A stretch of DNA of 64,000 bases from an uncultured Dietzia sp. (GTDB lineage Bacteria; Actinomycetota; Actinomycetes; Mycobacteriales; Mycobacteriaceae). Both the position numbers and the translations under genes were made by a program. The notes under the pieces were generated by a model that was not told the origin of the DNA, did no database searches, and saw only the letters and a program-made list of their open reading frames with translations. Positions 21,692-29,985 of the stretch are shown here, in pieces; within the stretch, counting starts at the first letter, position 1; the number at the start of each line of letters is the position of its first letter. The DNA lies in the NCBI RefSeq assembly GCF_937873725.1, contig NZ_CALMYY010000101.1, forward strand, positions 49,600 through 113,599, written 5' to 3'.

Positions 21692-22881
21692 CGGGTCACC
21701 TCGACGTCGCCGAGATTTGTCGTGACGTCGAGGGTCAACACGGGGCCACCGGCGTCGGGTCCCGCGCTCTCGGGGCACTCCACCCGGCCGATGTCGGTGC
21801 GGCAGGTCGCCTGCACGTCGAGCCCGGCGGGCAGGAGGACCCGCACCTCGCCGACCTCGTTGGTGATGCGGTAGCCGCGGTCGCGGTCCAGGACGAGCCC
21901 GCGCATGTCCACCGTGACGTCGCCGAACTCGTGGGTCACCGGGGTGTCGAGCTGGGCGGGTCCGGTGATCTCGACGCGCAGGTCGCCGGCGCCCTCCCAG
22001 CCGCCCTCGGGGACCTGGATCAGCGACGCGAGCAGCACGAACCCGGCGAGTGGGCCGGCCACCACCAGCAGCCCGTGCCCCGTGCGGGTGACGGCGCCGA
22101 CGAGCAACCCGACCGCGACCACGGCGAGGGCGATCGCGGCGATCCTGGTCGGCTCGAGCCAGGTCACCCCGCCCAGGGTGGTCAGCCCGACGGCGACCGC
22201 CACGGCGATGAGCGCCAGCCCGAGGGTGACCGTGGTCAGTCGGGACCGGGGCGGGGCCGGCGGGGCGTCGGGGAGGGGGGTGTACGCGGGGTCGGGGAGA
22301 TCCCAGGCGAACGGCGCGGCGCCGAGGGGGTCCCACGAGGGTGGGACGGGCGGGCCGAACGGGGCGCCGGGGTCGGCGACGTCGGGGGCTCCGGTGCCCG
22401 CCGAGGGGGGCCGCACGGCGGTCGCCTCCGCCCACCCTGCCGGCGGCGTGGGGGTGCGACGGTGGAGTGCGTACCACCCGACGAGCATGGCCGCGGCCAG
22501 GAGGAACCCGGCGCCGACGAAGAAGGCCTCACCGGAACCGCCGAAGGTGGGGGCGCTGAGGAGGACGACGACGACGAGGACGACGGCGGTCGCCTTGGAT
22601 CCCGATGCCCGGCCCTTCCCGAGCAGCGCCTCCCCCTTCGACACCTCGTCACCGGCCGAGCGCAGGAGCAGCCAGGCCAGGGCGTACAGGAACACCCCGG
22701 CCCCGCCCCAGAGCGCGGCGATCACGAACGCGATGCGGAAGAGGACGGGGTCCACGCCGTAGCGCCGACCGAAGCCTCCGCAGACCCCGGCGATCCTGGA
22801 GTCGTCCGGCGTCCGGACGGGTCGGGTGCGCCACAGGGAGCGGAGCTCGGAGGTGAGGTCGGGACTACTCGTGCTGGACAT
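21688..22881 (-). CDS. PspC domain-containing membrane protein
   Basis: A 397-residue protein with a PspC domain near the N-terminus (IAGVCGGFGRRYGVDPVLFRIAFVIAALWGGAGVFLYALAW in pieces at about residues 29-70). Several more membrane helices follow, then a Pro-rich cytosolic linker (about 160-230). The C-terminal soluble domain (about 300-397) contains VTHEFGDVTVDMRGL and TNLGDVEV, resembling the beta-helical LiaF/DUF1707-type end. It is transcribed away from a histidine kinase that also has a PspC domain. It likely modulates that sensor in envelope-stress signalling; the signal is unknown. Confidence 0.85.
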   Translation of the reverse strand: MSSTSSPDLTSELRSLWRTRPVRTPDDSRIAGVCGGFGRRYGVDPVLFRIAFVIAALWGGAGVFLYALAWLLLRSAGDEVSKGEALLGKGRASGSKATAVVLVVVVLLSAPTFGGSGEAFFVGAGFLLAAAMLVGWYALHRRTPTPPAGWAEATAVRPPSAGTGAPDVADPGAPFGPPVPPSWDPLGAAPFAWDLPDPAYTPLPDAPPAPPRSRLTTVTLGLALIAVAVAVGLTTLGGVTWLEPTRIAAIALAVVAVGLLVGAVTRTGHGLLVVAGPLAGFVLLASLIQVPEGGWEGAGDLRVEITGPAQLDTPVTHEFGDVTVDMRGLVLDRDRGYRITNEVGEVRVLLPAGLDVQATCRTDIGRVECPESAGPDAGGPVLTLDVTTNLGDVEVTR

Positions 22882-22937
22882 GATCCCATCGTGCTCGGCC
22901 GGGCGGGCGGACGCATCGGGGACCGACCCTGAGATCC

Positions 22938-22985
22938 GGACCCCGGGAACCTCGGGGTCGGACCCCGATGCGCCCCCCGGGGTCC
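22938..22985. promoter_or_regulatory. Nested palindromes between the divergent PspC genes (candidate operator)
   Basis: The 123-bp gap holds a perfect 17-bp palindrome, TCGGGGTC-G-GACCCCGA (22952-22968). It lies inside a wider inverted repeat, GGACCCCGGG (22938-22947) and CCCGGGGTCC (22976-22985). The repeated GGACCCC unit makes it a good candidate binding site for the adjacent response regulator, acting on both divergent promoters. GACCAT (22992-22997), 7 nt before the kinase ATG, may be its -10. Confidence 0.5.
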
Positions 22986-23004
22986 GTCTGTGACCATGGC
23001 GTAC

Positions 23005-24231
23005 ATGAGTGAGGATACGGTCGAGCACCCGGCGCGGACCCCGGTCGCGCGGCCGGTCGGGGCCCGGTGGTACCCGACGCTCGACCGGATCCCGGACGGC
23101 GCCGTGGTGGCGGGGGTGTGCGCCGGCCTCGCCGACCATCTGGGGGTGCGGGTCACCTCCGTCCGCCTGGCGATGGTCCTGCTCGCCACGCTGTCCGGCG
23201 CGGGCGTGCTGCTCTACGCCGCGCTGTGGGCCCTCACCCCGTCCGGGGCGGCCCGGGAGGGGGCCGCCGCGCCGGACGGGCGCGAGCGGCGACGCGGAAT
23301 GGCGCTGGCGGCCGTGGGGCTGGCGGGTTCGGTGCTGTCGATCATGCTGACCACCGCGACGGGACTGAACGTCATGGTCCCCGTCCTCGTCGTGGCCCTG
23401 GGAGCCGGGCTGGTCTGGCAGCAGTACGACGGTGGGGGGAGGGTCGCCCCGCGGTCCGTCGTCGACTGGGCCAGGGTCACCGCGGGTGCCACCCTCGTCG
23501 TCGTCGGTCTCGCCGTCGTGGTGCTCGGCCAGGTCGAGTTCGCCGCCCTGCGGTCGTCCCTCCTCGCGGTGCTGGTGACCCTCGTGGGGGTGGTGCTGCT
23601 CAGCATCCCGGTGGGGCTTCGGCTGTGGCGGTCGTTGGAGGAGGAGCGGGCGGCCCGGATCCGCGAGGCCGAGCGCAGCGAGATCGCCTCGCACCTGCAC
23701 GACTCCGTGCTGCAGACGCTGGCGTTGATCCAGAAGCGCTCCGACGAGCCGGGGCAGGTGCTGCGGCTGGCCCGCCGGCAGGAGCGCGAGTTGCGGCAGT
23801 GGCTCTTCGGCGCCGGGTCCCGGATGTCCTCGGGCGCGACCACCGTGGCCGGGGCCGTGGAGGTGATCGCGGGAGACGTCGAGGACGCCTACGGGCTGCG
23901 CGTGGACCAGGTGGTGGTGGGCGGTGACGGGCCGGTGGGCGAGGTCGGGGAGGCCGTACTGGGGGCCGTCCGCGAGGCCCTGGTCAACGTGGCCAAGCAC
24001 GCCGGCGTCGACACCGCCGACGTCTTTGTGGAGAACGACGGCCGGGTGCTCAGCGCCTTCGTCCGCGACCGCGGGTGCGGTTTCGACCCCGAGGCGGTGG
24101 ACGGCGACCGGCACGGGTTGGCCCGGTCCATCCGCCACCGGGTGGAGAGCCGGGGCGGCACCGTGGCGGTGCGCAGTACGCTCGGGCGCGGGACGGAGAT
24201 CCGGATCGAGATGCCGCTGGAGGGCGAATGA
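23005..24231 (+). CDS. PspC-domain sensor histidine kinase
   Basis: A 408-residue NarL/LiaS-type kinase. It begins with a PspC domain (PDGAVVAGVCAGLADHLGVR, about residues 30-80), then four or so membrane helices to about residue 210. The phosphoacceptor region is SEIASHLHDSVLQTLALIQ (HisKA_3 type, His near 232). The ATPase domain has EALVNVAKHAG (N box), DRGCGFD (G1 box) and a final GTEIRIEMP strand. The stop overlaps the regulator start (ATGA). ATG 23005 is preferred over ATGs just upstream since a GACCAT hexamer lies 7 nt before it. Confidence 0.9.
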   Translation: MSEDTVEHPARTPVARPVGARWYPTLDRIPDGAVVAGVCAGLADHLGVRVTSVRLAMVLLATLSGAGVLLYAALWALTPSGAAREGAAAPDGRERRRGMALAAVGLAGSVLSIMLTTATGLNVMVPVLVVALGAGLVWQQYDGGGRVAPRSVVDWARVTAGATLVVVGLAVVVLGQVEFAALRSSLLAVLVTLVGVVLLSIPVGLRLWRSLEEERAARIREAERSEIASHLHDSVLQTLALIQKRSDEPGQVLRLARRQERELRQWLFGAGSRMSSGATTVAGAVEVIAGDVEDAYGLRVDQVVVGGDGPVGEVGEAVLGAVREALVNVAKHAGVDTADVFVENDGRVLSAFVRDRGCGFDPEAVDGDRHGLARSIRHRVESRGGTVAVRSTLGRGTEIRIEMPLEGE

Positions 24232-24947
24232 CGGACGCACCGGAGGTCGACGGCAGGGCCAGCAGGGTCTTCCTCGTGGACGACCACGCGGTGTTCCGCA
24301 GCGGCGTCCGCGCCGAACTCGCCGGCCAGGCCGGGGTCGAGGTGGTGGGGGAGGCGGGCTCGGTGGCCGAGGCGATCGCCGGGATCGGCCGGGTCCGGCC
24401 CGATGTGGTCCTGCTGGACGTCCACATGCCCGACGGCGGCGGCGTGGCCGTGCTCCGCTCGGTGCTCGGGTCCGACCCGGGTCGCGTCGCCGAACCCGCC
24501 CGGGCCCCGGAACCGACCTTCCTCGCGCTGAGCGTCTCGGACGCCGCCGAGGACGTGATCGCCGTGATCCGGGCCGGAGCCCGCGGCTACGTCACCAAGA
24601 CCATCTCCGGCGACGAGCTCGCCGACGCCGTGCGCCGGGTGGCCGACGGCGACGCCGTGTTCTCGCCGCGACTGGCAGGCTTCGTGCTGGACGCGTTCGC
24701 CCGCGCCGCCCCCGGCCCCGAGGATCGCGGCGAGCCCGTCCACGACCCCGAGGTCGACTCCCTCACCCCGCGCGAGAAGGAGGTGCTCCGGCTGCTCGCC
24801 CGCGGCTACACCTACAGGGAGATCGCCGAGGAGCTGTTCATCTCGGTCAAGACGGTGGAGACCCACGCCTCCAACGTGCTGCGGAAGACCCAACAGTCCA
24901 ACCGGCACGCGCTCACCCGCTGGGCGCAGTCCCGCCACCTCGACTGA
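24228..24947 (+). CDS. LuxR/NarL-family response regulator
   Basis: A 239-residue two-component regulator. The receiver domain (about residues 12-140) has VFLVDDHAVFRSGV, the phosphoacceptor Asp in VVLLDVHMPDGGG, and the conserved Lys in GYVTKTISG. The LuxR-type helix-turn-helix is LTPREKEVLRLLARGYTYREIAEELFISVKTVETH (in pieces, about 180-225). A 20-residue insertion (about 85-100, Pro/Ala-rich) sits between receiver strands. It pairs with the overlapping PspC-type kinase. Confidence 0.93.
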   Translation: MTDAPEVDGRASRVFLVDDHAVFRSGVRAELAGQAGVEVVGEAGSVAEAIAGIGRVRPDVVLLDVHMPDGGGVAVLRSVLGSDPGRVAEPARAPEPTFLALSVSDAAEDVIAVIRAGARGYVTKTISGDELADAVRRVADGDAVFSPRLAGFVLDAFARAAPGPEDRGEPVHDPEVDSLTPREKEVLRLLARGYTYREIAEELFISVKTVETHASNVLRKTQQSNRHALTRWAQSRHLD

Positions 24948-24979
24948 GCGTTCCCCGCCGCCCGCCACCGGTGCGCCGC

Positions 24980-24985
24980 TACCGT
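24980..24985 (+). promoter_or_regulatory. -10 element of the leaderless GDSL-esterase gene
   Basis: TACCGT, 7 nt, then the GTG start at 24993. Same layout as guaA. Confidence 0.6.
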
Positions 24986-24992
24986 GGTCCAC

Positions 24993-25592
24993 GTGAGTGG
25001 ACCGCGCGACATCCCGGTGTGCATCATCGGCGACTCGTTCGTCGCCGGCTTCGGCGACGAGACCGGCTGCGGCTGGACGGGGCACCTGGTCGCGGAGGGT
25101 GCCCGGGTGGGCCTGCGGCTCGACGCCACCGTCGCCGGGATCGGCGGGGACACCTCGGAGATGATCCTGGCCCGGTGGGGCGAGGTCGACCGGCGGCTGG
25201 CCTCGTGGCCGGGGACCGCGGTGATCGCGGAGTTCGGGGTGAACGACGTGTTTGTGCACGAGGGAGCGCTCCGCGTCGACGAGGCGGGGACGGTCGCGGC
25301 GTTGCGCGGGATGATCGCCCGGGCTCCCGAGGGGCGGTTGCTGGTGGTGGGCCCGCCGCCGGTGGTGTGGGAGGACGTCAACGAGCGGATCGCCGCCCGG
25401 TCCACCGCGATGGCCGCCGTCTGCGCCGAGACCGGGGTGCCGTACGTGCCGACGTTCGACGCCATCCTGTCCGGGCAGGCGTGGATGCGCGAGGTCGCGG
25501 CCGGTGACGGGGCGCATCCCGGGGCCGGCGGGTACGAGGAGTTCGCGGGGGTCGTCTCCGGCCCGGTGCTCGACTGGCTGCGGGCCCTCTGA
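24993..25592 (+). CDS. GDSL/SGNH-family esterase or lipase
   Basis: A 199-residue SGNH hydrolase. Block I is CIIGDSFVAGFGDETG with the nucleophile Ser, the Gly block is GIGGDTSEMI, block III is EFGVNDV with the oxyanion Asn, and block V is GDGAHPGAGGYEEFA with the Asp-x-x-His. All catalytic features are present. There is no signal peptide, so it acts inside the cell; substrate unknown. GTG 24993 is chosen from the TACCGT -10 seven nt upstream. It converges on ldh with stops only 18 bp apart, across a 17-bp tandem repeat. Confidence 0.88.
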   Translation: MSGPRDIPVCIIGDSFVAGFGDETGCGWTGHLVAEGARVGLRLDATVAGIGGDTSEMILARWGEVDRRLASWPGTAVIAEFGVNDVFVHEGALRVDEAGTVAALRGMIARAPEGRLLVVGPPPVVWEDVNERIAARSTAMAAVCAETGVPYVPTFDAILSGQAWMREVAAGDGAHPGAGGYEEFAGVVSGPVLDWLRAL

Positions 25593-25614
25593 CTCAGCGG
25601 GCCCTCTGACTCAG
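25581..25614. repeat. Tandem 17-bp direct repeat at the GDSL/ldh stop junction
   Basis: Two perfect copies of CGGGCCCTCTGACTCAG (25581-25597, 25598-25614). The first contains the GDSL stop; the second reaches the ldh stop codon on the other strand. It looks like a recent small duplication. Confidence 0.85.
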
Positions 25615-26564
25615 CGCAGTATCTCGAACTGCCCGGACACCGCCCGCAGCGCACCCGCGCTGCGGGCGAACTGTTCCCGTTCGGTGGCGTCGAGCTCCAG
25701 CTCCACCACGCGCTGCACGCCGGTCCGGCCGATCACCGCGGGGACGCCGATGAAGATCCCGTCCTGCCCGTACTCGCCCCGCAGCAGGGTGGAGACCGGC
25801 AGCGACACCTGCTCGTTGCGCAGGACGGCGCGGGTGATGCGGGCCAGGCCCATGCCGATGCCGTAGCTGGTGGAGCCCTTGGAGTCGATGATCCGGTAGG
25901 CGGCGTCCCTGGTCTCGCCGAAGATCTGCGTGAGCCGCTCCCGCTTGGTCGGGTCCCCGTCGAGGTCCCGGCGTAGCGGCACCCCGGAGACGTTGGCGGA
26001 GGAGAAGACCGGCAGCTCGGAGTCCCCGTGCTCGCCGATGATCGAGGCGTGCACGCTCATCGGGGCGACGCCGTAGTACTCGCCGAGCATGAACCGGAAG
26101 CGCGCCGAGTCGAGGATCGTGCCCGAGCCGATCACCTGGGCGGCGGGCAGGCCGGAGTAGCGCCACGTGGCCTGGGCGAGGATGTCCACGGGGTTGGTGG
26201 CCACCAGCAGGATGCCGTCGAAACCGGTGGCCATGACGTCTCCGACGATCGCCTCGAAGATCGTCATGTTCCTGCCCACCAGGTCCAGCCGGGTCTCGCC
26301 GGGCCGCTGGGCCGCGCCGGCGCAGATCACCACCATGGTGGCGTCCGTGCAGTCGGCGTAGGCCCCCTCGGTGACGAGGGTGGGCGAGGGCGCCCACACG
26401 ACGCCGTGGTTGAGGTCCATGACCTCGCCGGCCAGTTTGTCGCGGTCGATGTCGATGATGGCGAGGTGGTCCGCCAGTCCCTGGTTGACGAGCGCGTAGG
26501 CGTAGGCGACGCCCACGTCCCCGGCGCCGATGAGCACGATGCGGTTCCCGATGGAGGCCTTCAT
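25611..26564 (-). CDS. ldh: L-lactate dehydrogenase
   Basis: A 317-residue NAD-dependent LDH of the LDH/MDH family. The Rossmann fold starts [21 protein letters not shown]. The substrate loop has [17 protein letters not shown] (catalytic-loop Gln and Arg favour pyruvate over oxaloacetate), VATNPVDI is present, and the active-site His is in [13 protein letters not shown]. It interconverts pyruvate and L-lactate in the cytosol. ATG 26564 is chosen, with TACCCT 8 nt upstream on the minus strand as a possible -10; an in-frame GTG two codons earlier is possible. Confidence 0.93.
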   Translation of the reverse strand: MKASIGNRIVLIGAGDVGVAYAYALVNQGLADHLAIIDIDRDKLAGEVMDLNHGVVWAPSPTLVTEGAYADCTDATMVVICAGAAQRPGETRLDLVGRNMTIFEAIVGDVMATGFDGILLVATNPVDILAQATWRYSGLPAAQVIGSGTILDSARFRFMLGEYYGVAPMSVHASIIGEHGDSELPVFSSANVSGVPLRRDLDGDPTKRERLTQIFGETRDAAYRIIDSKGSTSYGIGMGLARITRAVLRNEQVSLPVSTLLRGEYGQDGIFIGVPAVIGRTGVQRVVELELDATEREQFARSAGALRAVSGQFEILR

Positions 26565-26624
26565 GGTCACCGAGGGTAGGCGCTCGGTGTGAACGAGGGG
26601 CGACGACGACGAGGAAAACCCGTA

Positions 26625-26640
26625 TCGAACAGGTGTTCTT
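26625..26640 (+). promoter_or_regulatory. LexA/SOS box 1 upstream of imuA'
   Basis: TCGAAC-AGGT-GTTCTT, 10 of 12 matches to the mycobacterial SOS box TCGAAC-N4-GTTCGA, about 100 bp before imuA'. Confidence 0.65.
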
Positions 26641-26679
26641 GCGCTGTGTCGTACCCGTGGTGTTCACTGTTCGTGGTAG

Positions 26680-26695
26680 TCGAAAAATAGTTCGA
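26680..26695 (+). promoter_or_regulatory. LexA/SOS box 2 upstream of imuA'
   Basis: TCGAAA-AATA-GTTCGA, 11 of 12 matches to TCGAAC-N4-GTTCGA and almost palindromic, 45 bp before the imuA' ATG. It lies in an unusually AT-rich patch for this window, as expected for a promoter. Confidence 0.8.
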
Positions 26696-26740
26696 TTGGC
26701 GCGCCGGTCGGCGTGTCGTCCGAGGCGGGGGGTTCCGGTG

Positions 26741-27588
26741 ATGGTAGTGAGCGCTTCTGTTGCCGACCCGGCGACTCCGGGCCTGTCTGACCTCGGCACC
26801 GCGGATCGTGTCGCCGAACTGCGTCGGCGTCTCGCCGCGATGCCGGGTGGGGGTCCGCCCGCGGCCACGCGTTCGGGTGCGCCCGTGGAGGCGGTCCCGG
26901 CTGGTCCCGCCGCTCCGGGCGCCGCCCCCGCCGTTCCGGGCGTGGCCGGGGGTGGGGGGGGGGGGGGGGGGCCCCCCCGGCCCCCCGTGGGGGGGGGGCG
27001 GGGGGGGGGGGGGCCGGGTGGGCCCCCGCCGCCCCGGGCGCCGCCCCCGCCGTTCCGGGCGTGGCCGTTCCGCGCGCGGTGGCGTCCCTGCTGCCGGGCG
27101 GGGTGCTGCCCGCCGGCCACGTCACGGTGGTGTCCGGCGGGGCCGGCCTCCGGGTGGGTCTGCTGGCCGCGGCCACGGCGGCCGGGGCCCGGTGCGCGGT
27201 CGTGGGCTGGCCGGAGTTGGGTGTGGCGGCGGTGGCGGAGCAGGGCGGCCGGCTGGACTGCCTGGCGTTGGTCCCGGACGCGGGGCCGGACCCGGCCGCG
27301 GTGGTGTCGGTGCTGCTCGACGGGCTGGACCTGGTCCTGCTGGGGCCCGCCGTCGCGGCCGTCCCCCCGTCCCGGGCCCGCGTGGTCGCGGGTCGGGTGC
27401 GGGCGGCGGGCGCGGTGCTGCTCGTGGGTCCGGGTTGGCCCGGCGCGGAGCTCGTGCTGGCGGGCCGGCACTGCCGCTACGGCGGACTGGGCACGGGCGC
27501 GGGCCGGCTGGCCTCCGTGTCCACCACGGTGCGGTGCTCCGGGCGGGCGGCCCCGTCCCGGACGGCGGAATGGGTGGCGGCGGGATGA
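26741..27588 (+). pseudogene. imuA': ImuA' (SOS mutasome RecA-like accessory protein), disrupted by a 119-bp insertion
   Basis: ImuA' works with ImuB and DnaE2 in damage-induced mutagenesis. The N-terminal frame starts at ATG 26741 (GLSDLGTADRVAELRRRLAAM) and runs into a G-tract at 26949. The C-terminal part (PRAVASLLPGGVLPAGHVTV, then RecA-like VSGGAGLRVGLLAAATAAGA, to 27588) is in another frame. The 37 or so bases ending in GTTCCGGGCGTGGCC occur twice, 119 bp apart, on either side of the G-rich stretch. Deleting exactly 119 bp joins the two halves in frame as APAVPGVAVPRAVASLLPGG. As given, the gene cannot make the full protein. I think this is an assembly artefact. It overlaps imuB by ATGA. 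Confidence 0.82.
26949..27024 (+). repeat. Extreme G-rich low-complexity tract inside imuA'
   Basis: It includes G-runs of 18, 10 and 14 with a C7 and a C6 run between. It is flanked by a direct repeat of about 37 bp offset by 119 bp. Such runs occur nowhere else in the window. Confidence 0.9.
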
Positions 27589-29237
27589 GCCCGCGGGTCA
27601 TGGCGGTGTGGTGCCCGGACTGGCCGGCGGTCGCGGCGGCCCGGGCCGAGGGGCACGGTCTGCATCTGCCGCTCGCGGTGGTCGGCCCCCGCGGGGTGCT
27701 CGCGTGCAACGCCGTCGCGCGGGGTGTCGGGGTGCGGCGCGGGCTGCGCCGGCGCGAGGCGCAGTTCCGGTGCCCGGAACTCGTCGTGGTGGCGGCGGAC
27801 CCGGGGCGGGACGCCGTGTGGTTCGAGCCCGTGGTGCAGGCGCTGGACGCCGTGGTCCCGGGCATCGAGGTGCTGCGGCCCGGGCTGTTCGTGTTCTCGG
27901 CTGCCGGGGCGCTCCGCTTCCACGGCGGTGTCGAGGAGGTCGTCACGCGGGTCGTGGATGCGGTGGCGGCGGCCGGGACGGAGTGCCAGGTGGGGTTGGC
28001 GGACGAGCTGCCCACGGCCGTGCTCGGCGCGCGTGGCTCGGCGCTGCTGGAACCGGGTGGGGACGCCGGCTATCTCTCCGGCCTGCCCGTGGAGGCGCTC
28101 GTGGTGGAGCCGGCGCTGGGGGATCCGGACGAGCTGTCCGAGCTGGTCGGGCTGCTGCGCCGGCTCGGCGTGCGGACGCTCGGGGACTTCGCCGCCCTCC
28201 CGCCGCGGGACGTCGCCACCCGTTTCGGCGGGGCGGGTGCGGTGGCGCACCGCCTCGCGCGCGCCGTGCCGTGGCGGCCCCCGTCGGTGTCCGCGGTGCC
28301 CACGGGCTCGGCGGTCGAGCACCGGTGCGAGCCGCCCCTGGAGCGGGTCGACGAGGCGGCGTTCCTCGGCCGCCGGCTGGCGGGGGAGCTGCACGCCGTC
28401 CTCGCCTCGGCGGGGGTCGCGTGCCTGCGCCTGTCCATCACCGCGCGGATCGAGGGGGGAACGGAGGTCCACCGGGTGTGGCGCTGCTCCGCGCCCCTGA
28501 CCCCGGAGGGCACCGCCGACCGGTTGCGGTGGCAGCTGGAGGGCTGGCTCACGGGTACCGCGATCGCGGGCGGTGCCGGCGGGGCCGTCACCGCCCTCGT
28601 CCTCGAGCCGGTGGAGGTGGTCCCCGCGGGCCGTGTGCAGGAGGGGTTGTGGGGTGAGGCGGGCCTGGCGGAGGCGCGCGTCCACCGCGCGCTCGTCCGG
28701 GTCCAGGGCCTGCTCGGGCCCGAGTCCGTCCGCGTCCCCGTGGCGGTGGGCGGCCGCGGTCCGGGCGATCGCGTGCGGTCCCTGCCGTACGGGGACGCCC
28801 CGGCCGATCCCGTCACCACGGGCCCGTGGCCGGGGGCGCTACCGGCGCCGTCGCCGTCGGTGGTGTGGCCGGGTCCGGGCTACCGGTTGGAGCTGCGGGA
28901 GGGTCGTGACCCCGGGGCCGGGGTCGTGGCGGGCGTCCCCCTCGCCGGGGGAGTCGTGCTGCGTACCGCGGCGGGGGCCGCCGTCGGGGTGGGCCCGCGG
29001 GGCCTTCTCACCGGGCGGCCCGGGTCGATCGAGGTGGGCGGCCACCGGTGCGCGCTGCTCGGGTGGTCCAGGCCGTGGCCCATCGACGAGGCCTGGTGGG
29101 AGCCCGCGCCCGGTGGCGGGCCCCGTCGACCGAGGGCCCGGATGCAGGTCGTCCCCGAGCTGACGGCGGCGTTGCTGCTCTGCTGCCTGCTCGGGGACGA
29201 CCAGGGGCGCTGGACGGTCGAGGGGGTCTACGAATGA
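27585..29237 (+). CDS. imuB: ImuB, Y-family polymerase-like mutasome hub protein
   Basis: A 550-residue relative of Y-family DNA polymerases that bridges DnaE2 to the sliding clamp in mutagenic repair. It starts MSPRVMAVWCPDWPAVAAAR; the usual first catalytic Asp (DxDxF) is replaced by WCPDWP, consistent with ImuB being catalytically dead. The palm and finger remnants are VLACNAVARGVGVRRGLRRREA and FVFSAAGALRFHGG. A likely beta-clamp motif QEGLWG lies at residues 352-357, the place where the M. tuberculosis protein has its own. The C-terminal region is poorly conserved. ATG overlaps the imuA' stop (ATGA). Confidence 0.9.
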   Translation: MSPRVMAVWCPDWPAVAAARAEGHGLHLPLAVVGPRGVLACNAVARGVGVRRGLRRREAQFRCPELVVVAADPGRDAVWFEPVVQALDAVVPGIEVLRPGLFVFSAAGALRFHGGVEEVVTRVVDAVAAAGTECQVGLADELPTAVLGARGSALLEPGGDAGYLSGLPVEALVVEPALGDPDELSELVGLLRRLGVRTLGDFAALPPRDVATRFGGAGAVAHRLARAVPWRPPSVSAVPTGSAVEHRCEPPLERVDEAAFLGRRLAGELHAVLASAGVACLRLSITARIEGGTEVHRVWRCSAPLTPEGTADRLRWQLEGWLTGTAIAGGAGGAVTALVLEPVEVVPAGRVQEGLWGEAGLAEARVHRALVRVQGLLGPESVRVPVAVGGRGPGDRVRSLPYGDAPADPVTTGPWPGALPAPSPSVVWPGPGYRLELREGRDPGAGVVAGVPLAGGVVLRTAAGAAVGVGPRGLLTGRPGSIEVGGHRCALLGWSRPWPIDEAWWEPAPGGGPRRPRARMQVVPELTAALLLCCLLGDDQGRWTVEGVYE

Positions 29238-29272
29238 ACGGGCACGCGGGCCCCCTCGGTCGTCGGGCCGGT

Positions 29273-29899
29273 TCAGCGATCGATGTCCACCACGAGGCGG
29301 GTCGGGTTCTGCAGGAGGAAGGCGGAGAAGGCGCGGTCCGTGCCCTCGAGCCCGATCACGGCCTGGGCCTGACCCTCGAACTGCCCGGCGAAGGCGACCC
29401 CGGCCACCCCGGTCGCCTCGTCGGCGGTGACGGTGCCCACGGCGACCTCCGTCATGTCGGTCTCGGTGGGCAGGACCTGGTCGCGGATCGTCACCTGGAG
29501 GAACGAGTCGCCGGCCACCTCCACGGGGAAGCCGCTGCCCTGCTGCGCGGGGGCGGCGACGTAGTCCACGGAGTACCCCGGAACCCCCTGGCCGTCGAGT
29601 TCAAAGACCACGCGGTCCCTGCCCTGGTAGTCGCCCACGCGGATCTCGGTCACGACGAGCCGGGCGCGCTCGACGCCGTCCTCGCTCTTGGGTGCGGAGT
29701 CCGCGGGCGAGGGGTTGGAGGTCTCGGTCTCGTCCTGTGCCAGGGACCGGGCCAGTGCGGCGGGAGAGGATCCCGCGGTGGTCGTCTGGCTCGTGGCGGG
29801 GGCGTCGGTCGAGGAGTCGGCCCCGCATCCCGCCAGGGCCAGGGACGCGGCGGCGGTGAGGGCGGCGGCCGCGACGAGGCGGCGATGTCGGGTGCGCAT
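29273..29899 (-). CDS. AMIN-like domain lipoprotein
   Basis: A 208-residue predicted lipoprotein. The signal peptide ends in the lipobox LALAGC with Cys25, then comes a Ser/Thr-rich linker to about residue 75. The folded part (VTEIRVGDYQGRDRVVFELDG, VDYVAAPAQQGSGFPVEVAG, and the C-terminal LLQNPTRLVVDIDR) fits the AMIN-like beta-sandwich found in actinobacterial lipoproteins. Likely anchored outside the cytoplasmic membrane; ligand unknown, perhaps peptidoglycan. It is inserted between imuB and dnaE2 on the opposite strand and has no obvious link to DNA repair. Confidence 0.82.
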   Translation of the reverse strand: MRTRHRRLVAAAALTAAASLALAGCGADSSTDAPATSQTTTAGSSPAALARSLAQDETETSNPSPADSAPKSEDGVERARLVVTEIRVGDYQGRDRVVFELDGQGVPGYSVDYVAAPAQQGSGFPVEVAGDSFLQVTIRDQVLPTETDMTEVAVGTVTADEATGVAGVAFAGQFEGQAQAVIGLEGTDRAFSAFLLQNPTRLVVDIDR

Positions 29900-29985
29900 G
29901 CCCCCAGCTTAAGTCCCTCTGGTCACTTTTGTCCCACAAGGTGTCTACAGTTACAGCCTTCTCCCGGGTGGGGCACCATGGGGGC

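Noticed and set aside
26633..28657. Programmed frameshift as an explanation of the broken imuA' frame
   Set aside because: The exact 119-bp duplication and long G-runs explain the break better, and removing them restores the frame precisely; no slippery site with a downstream structure is needed.
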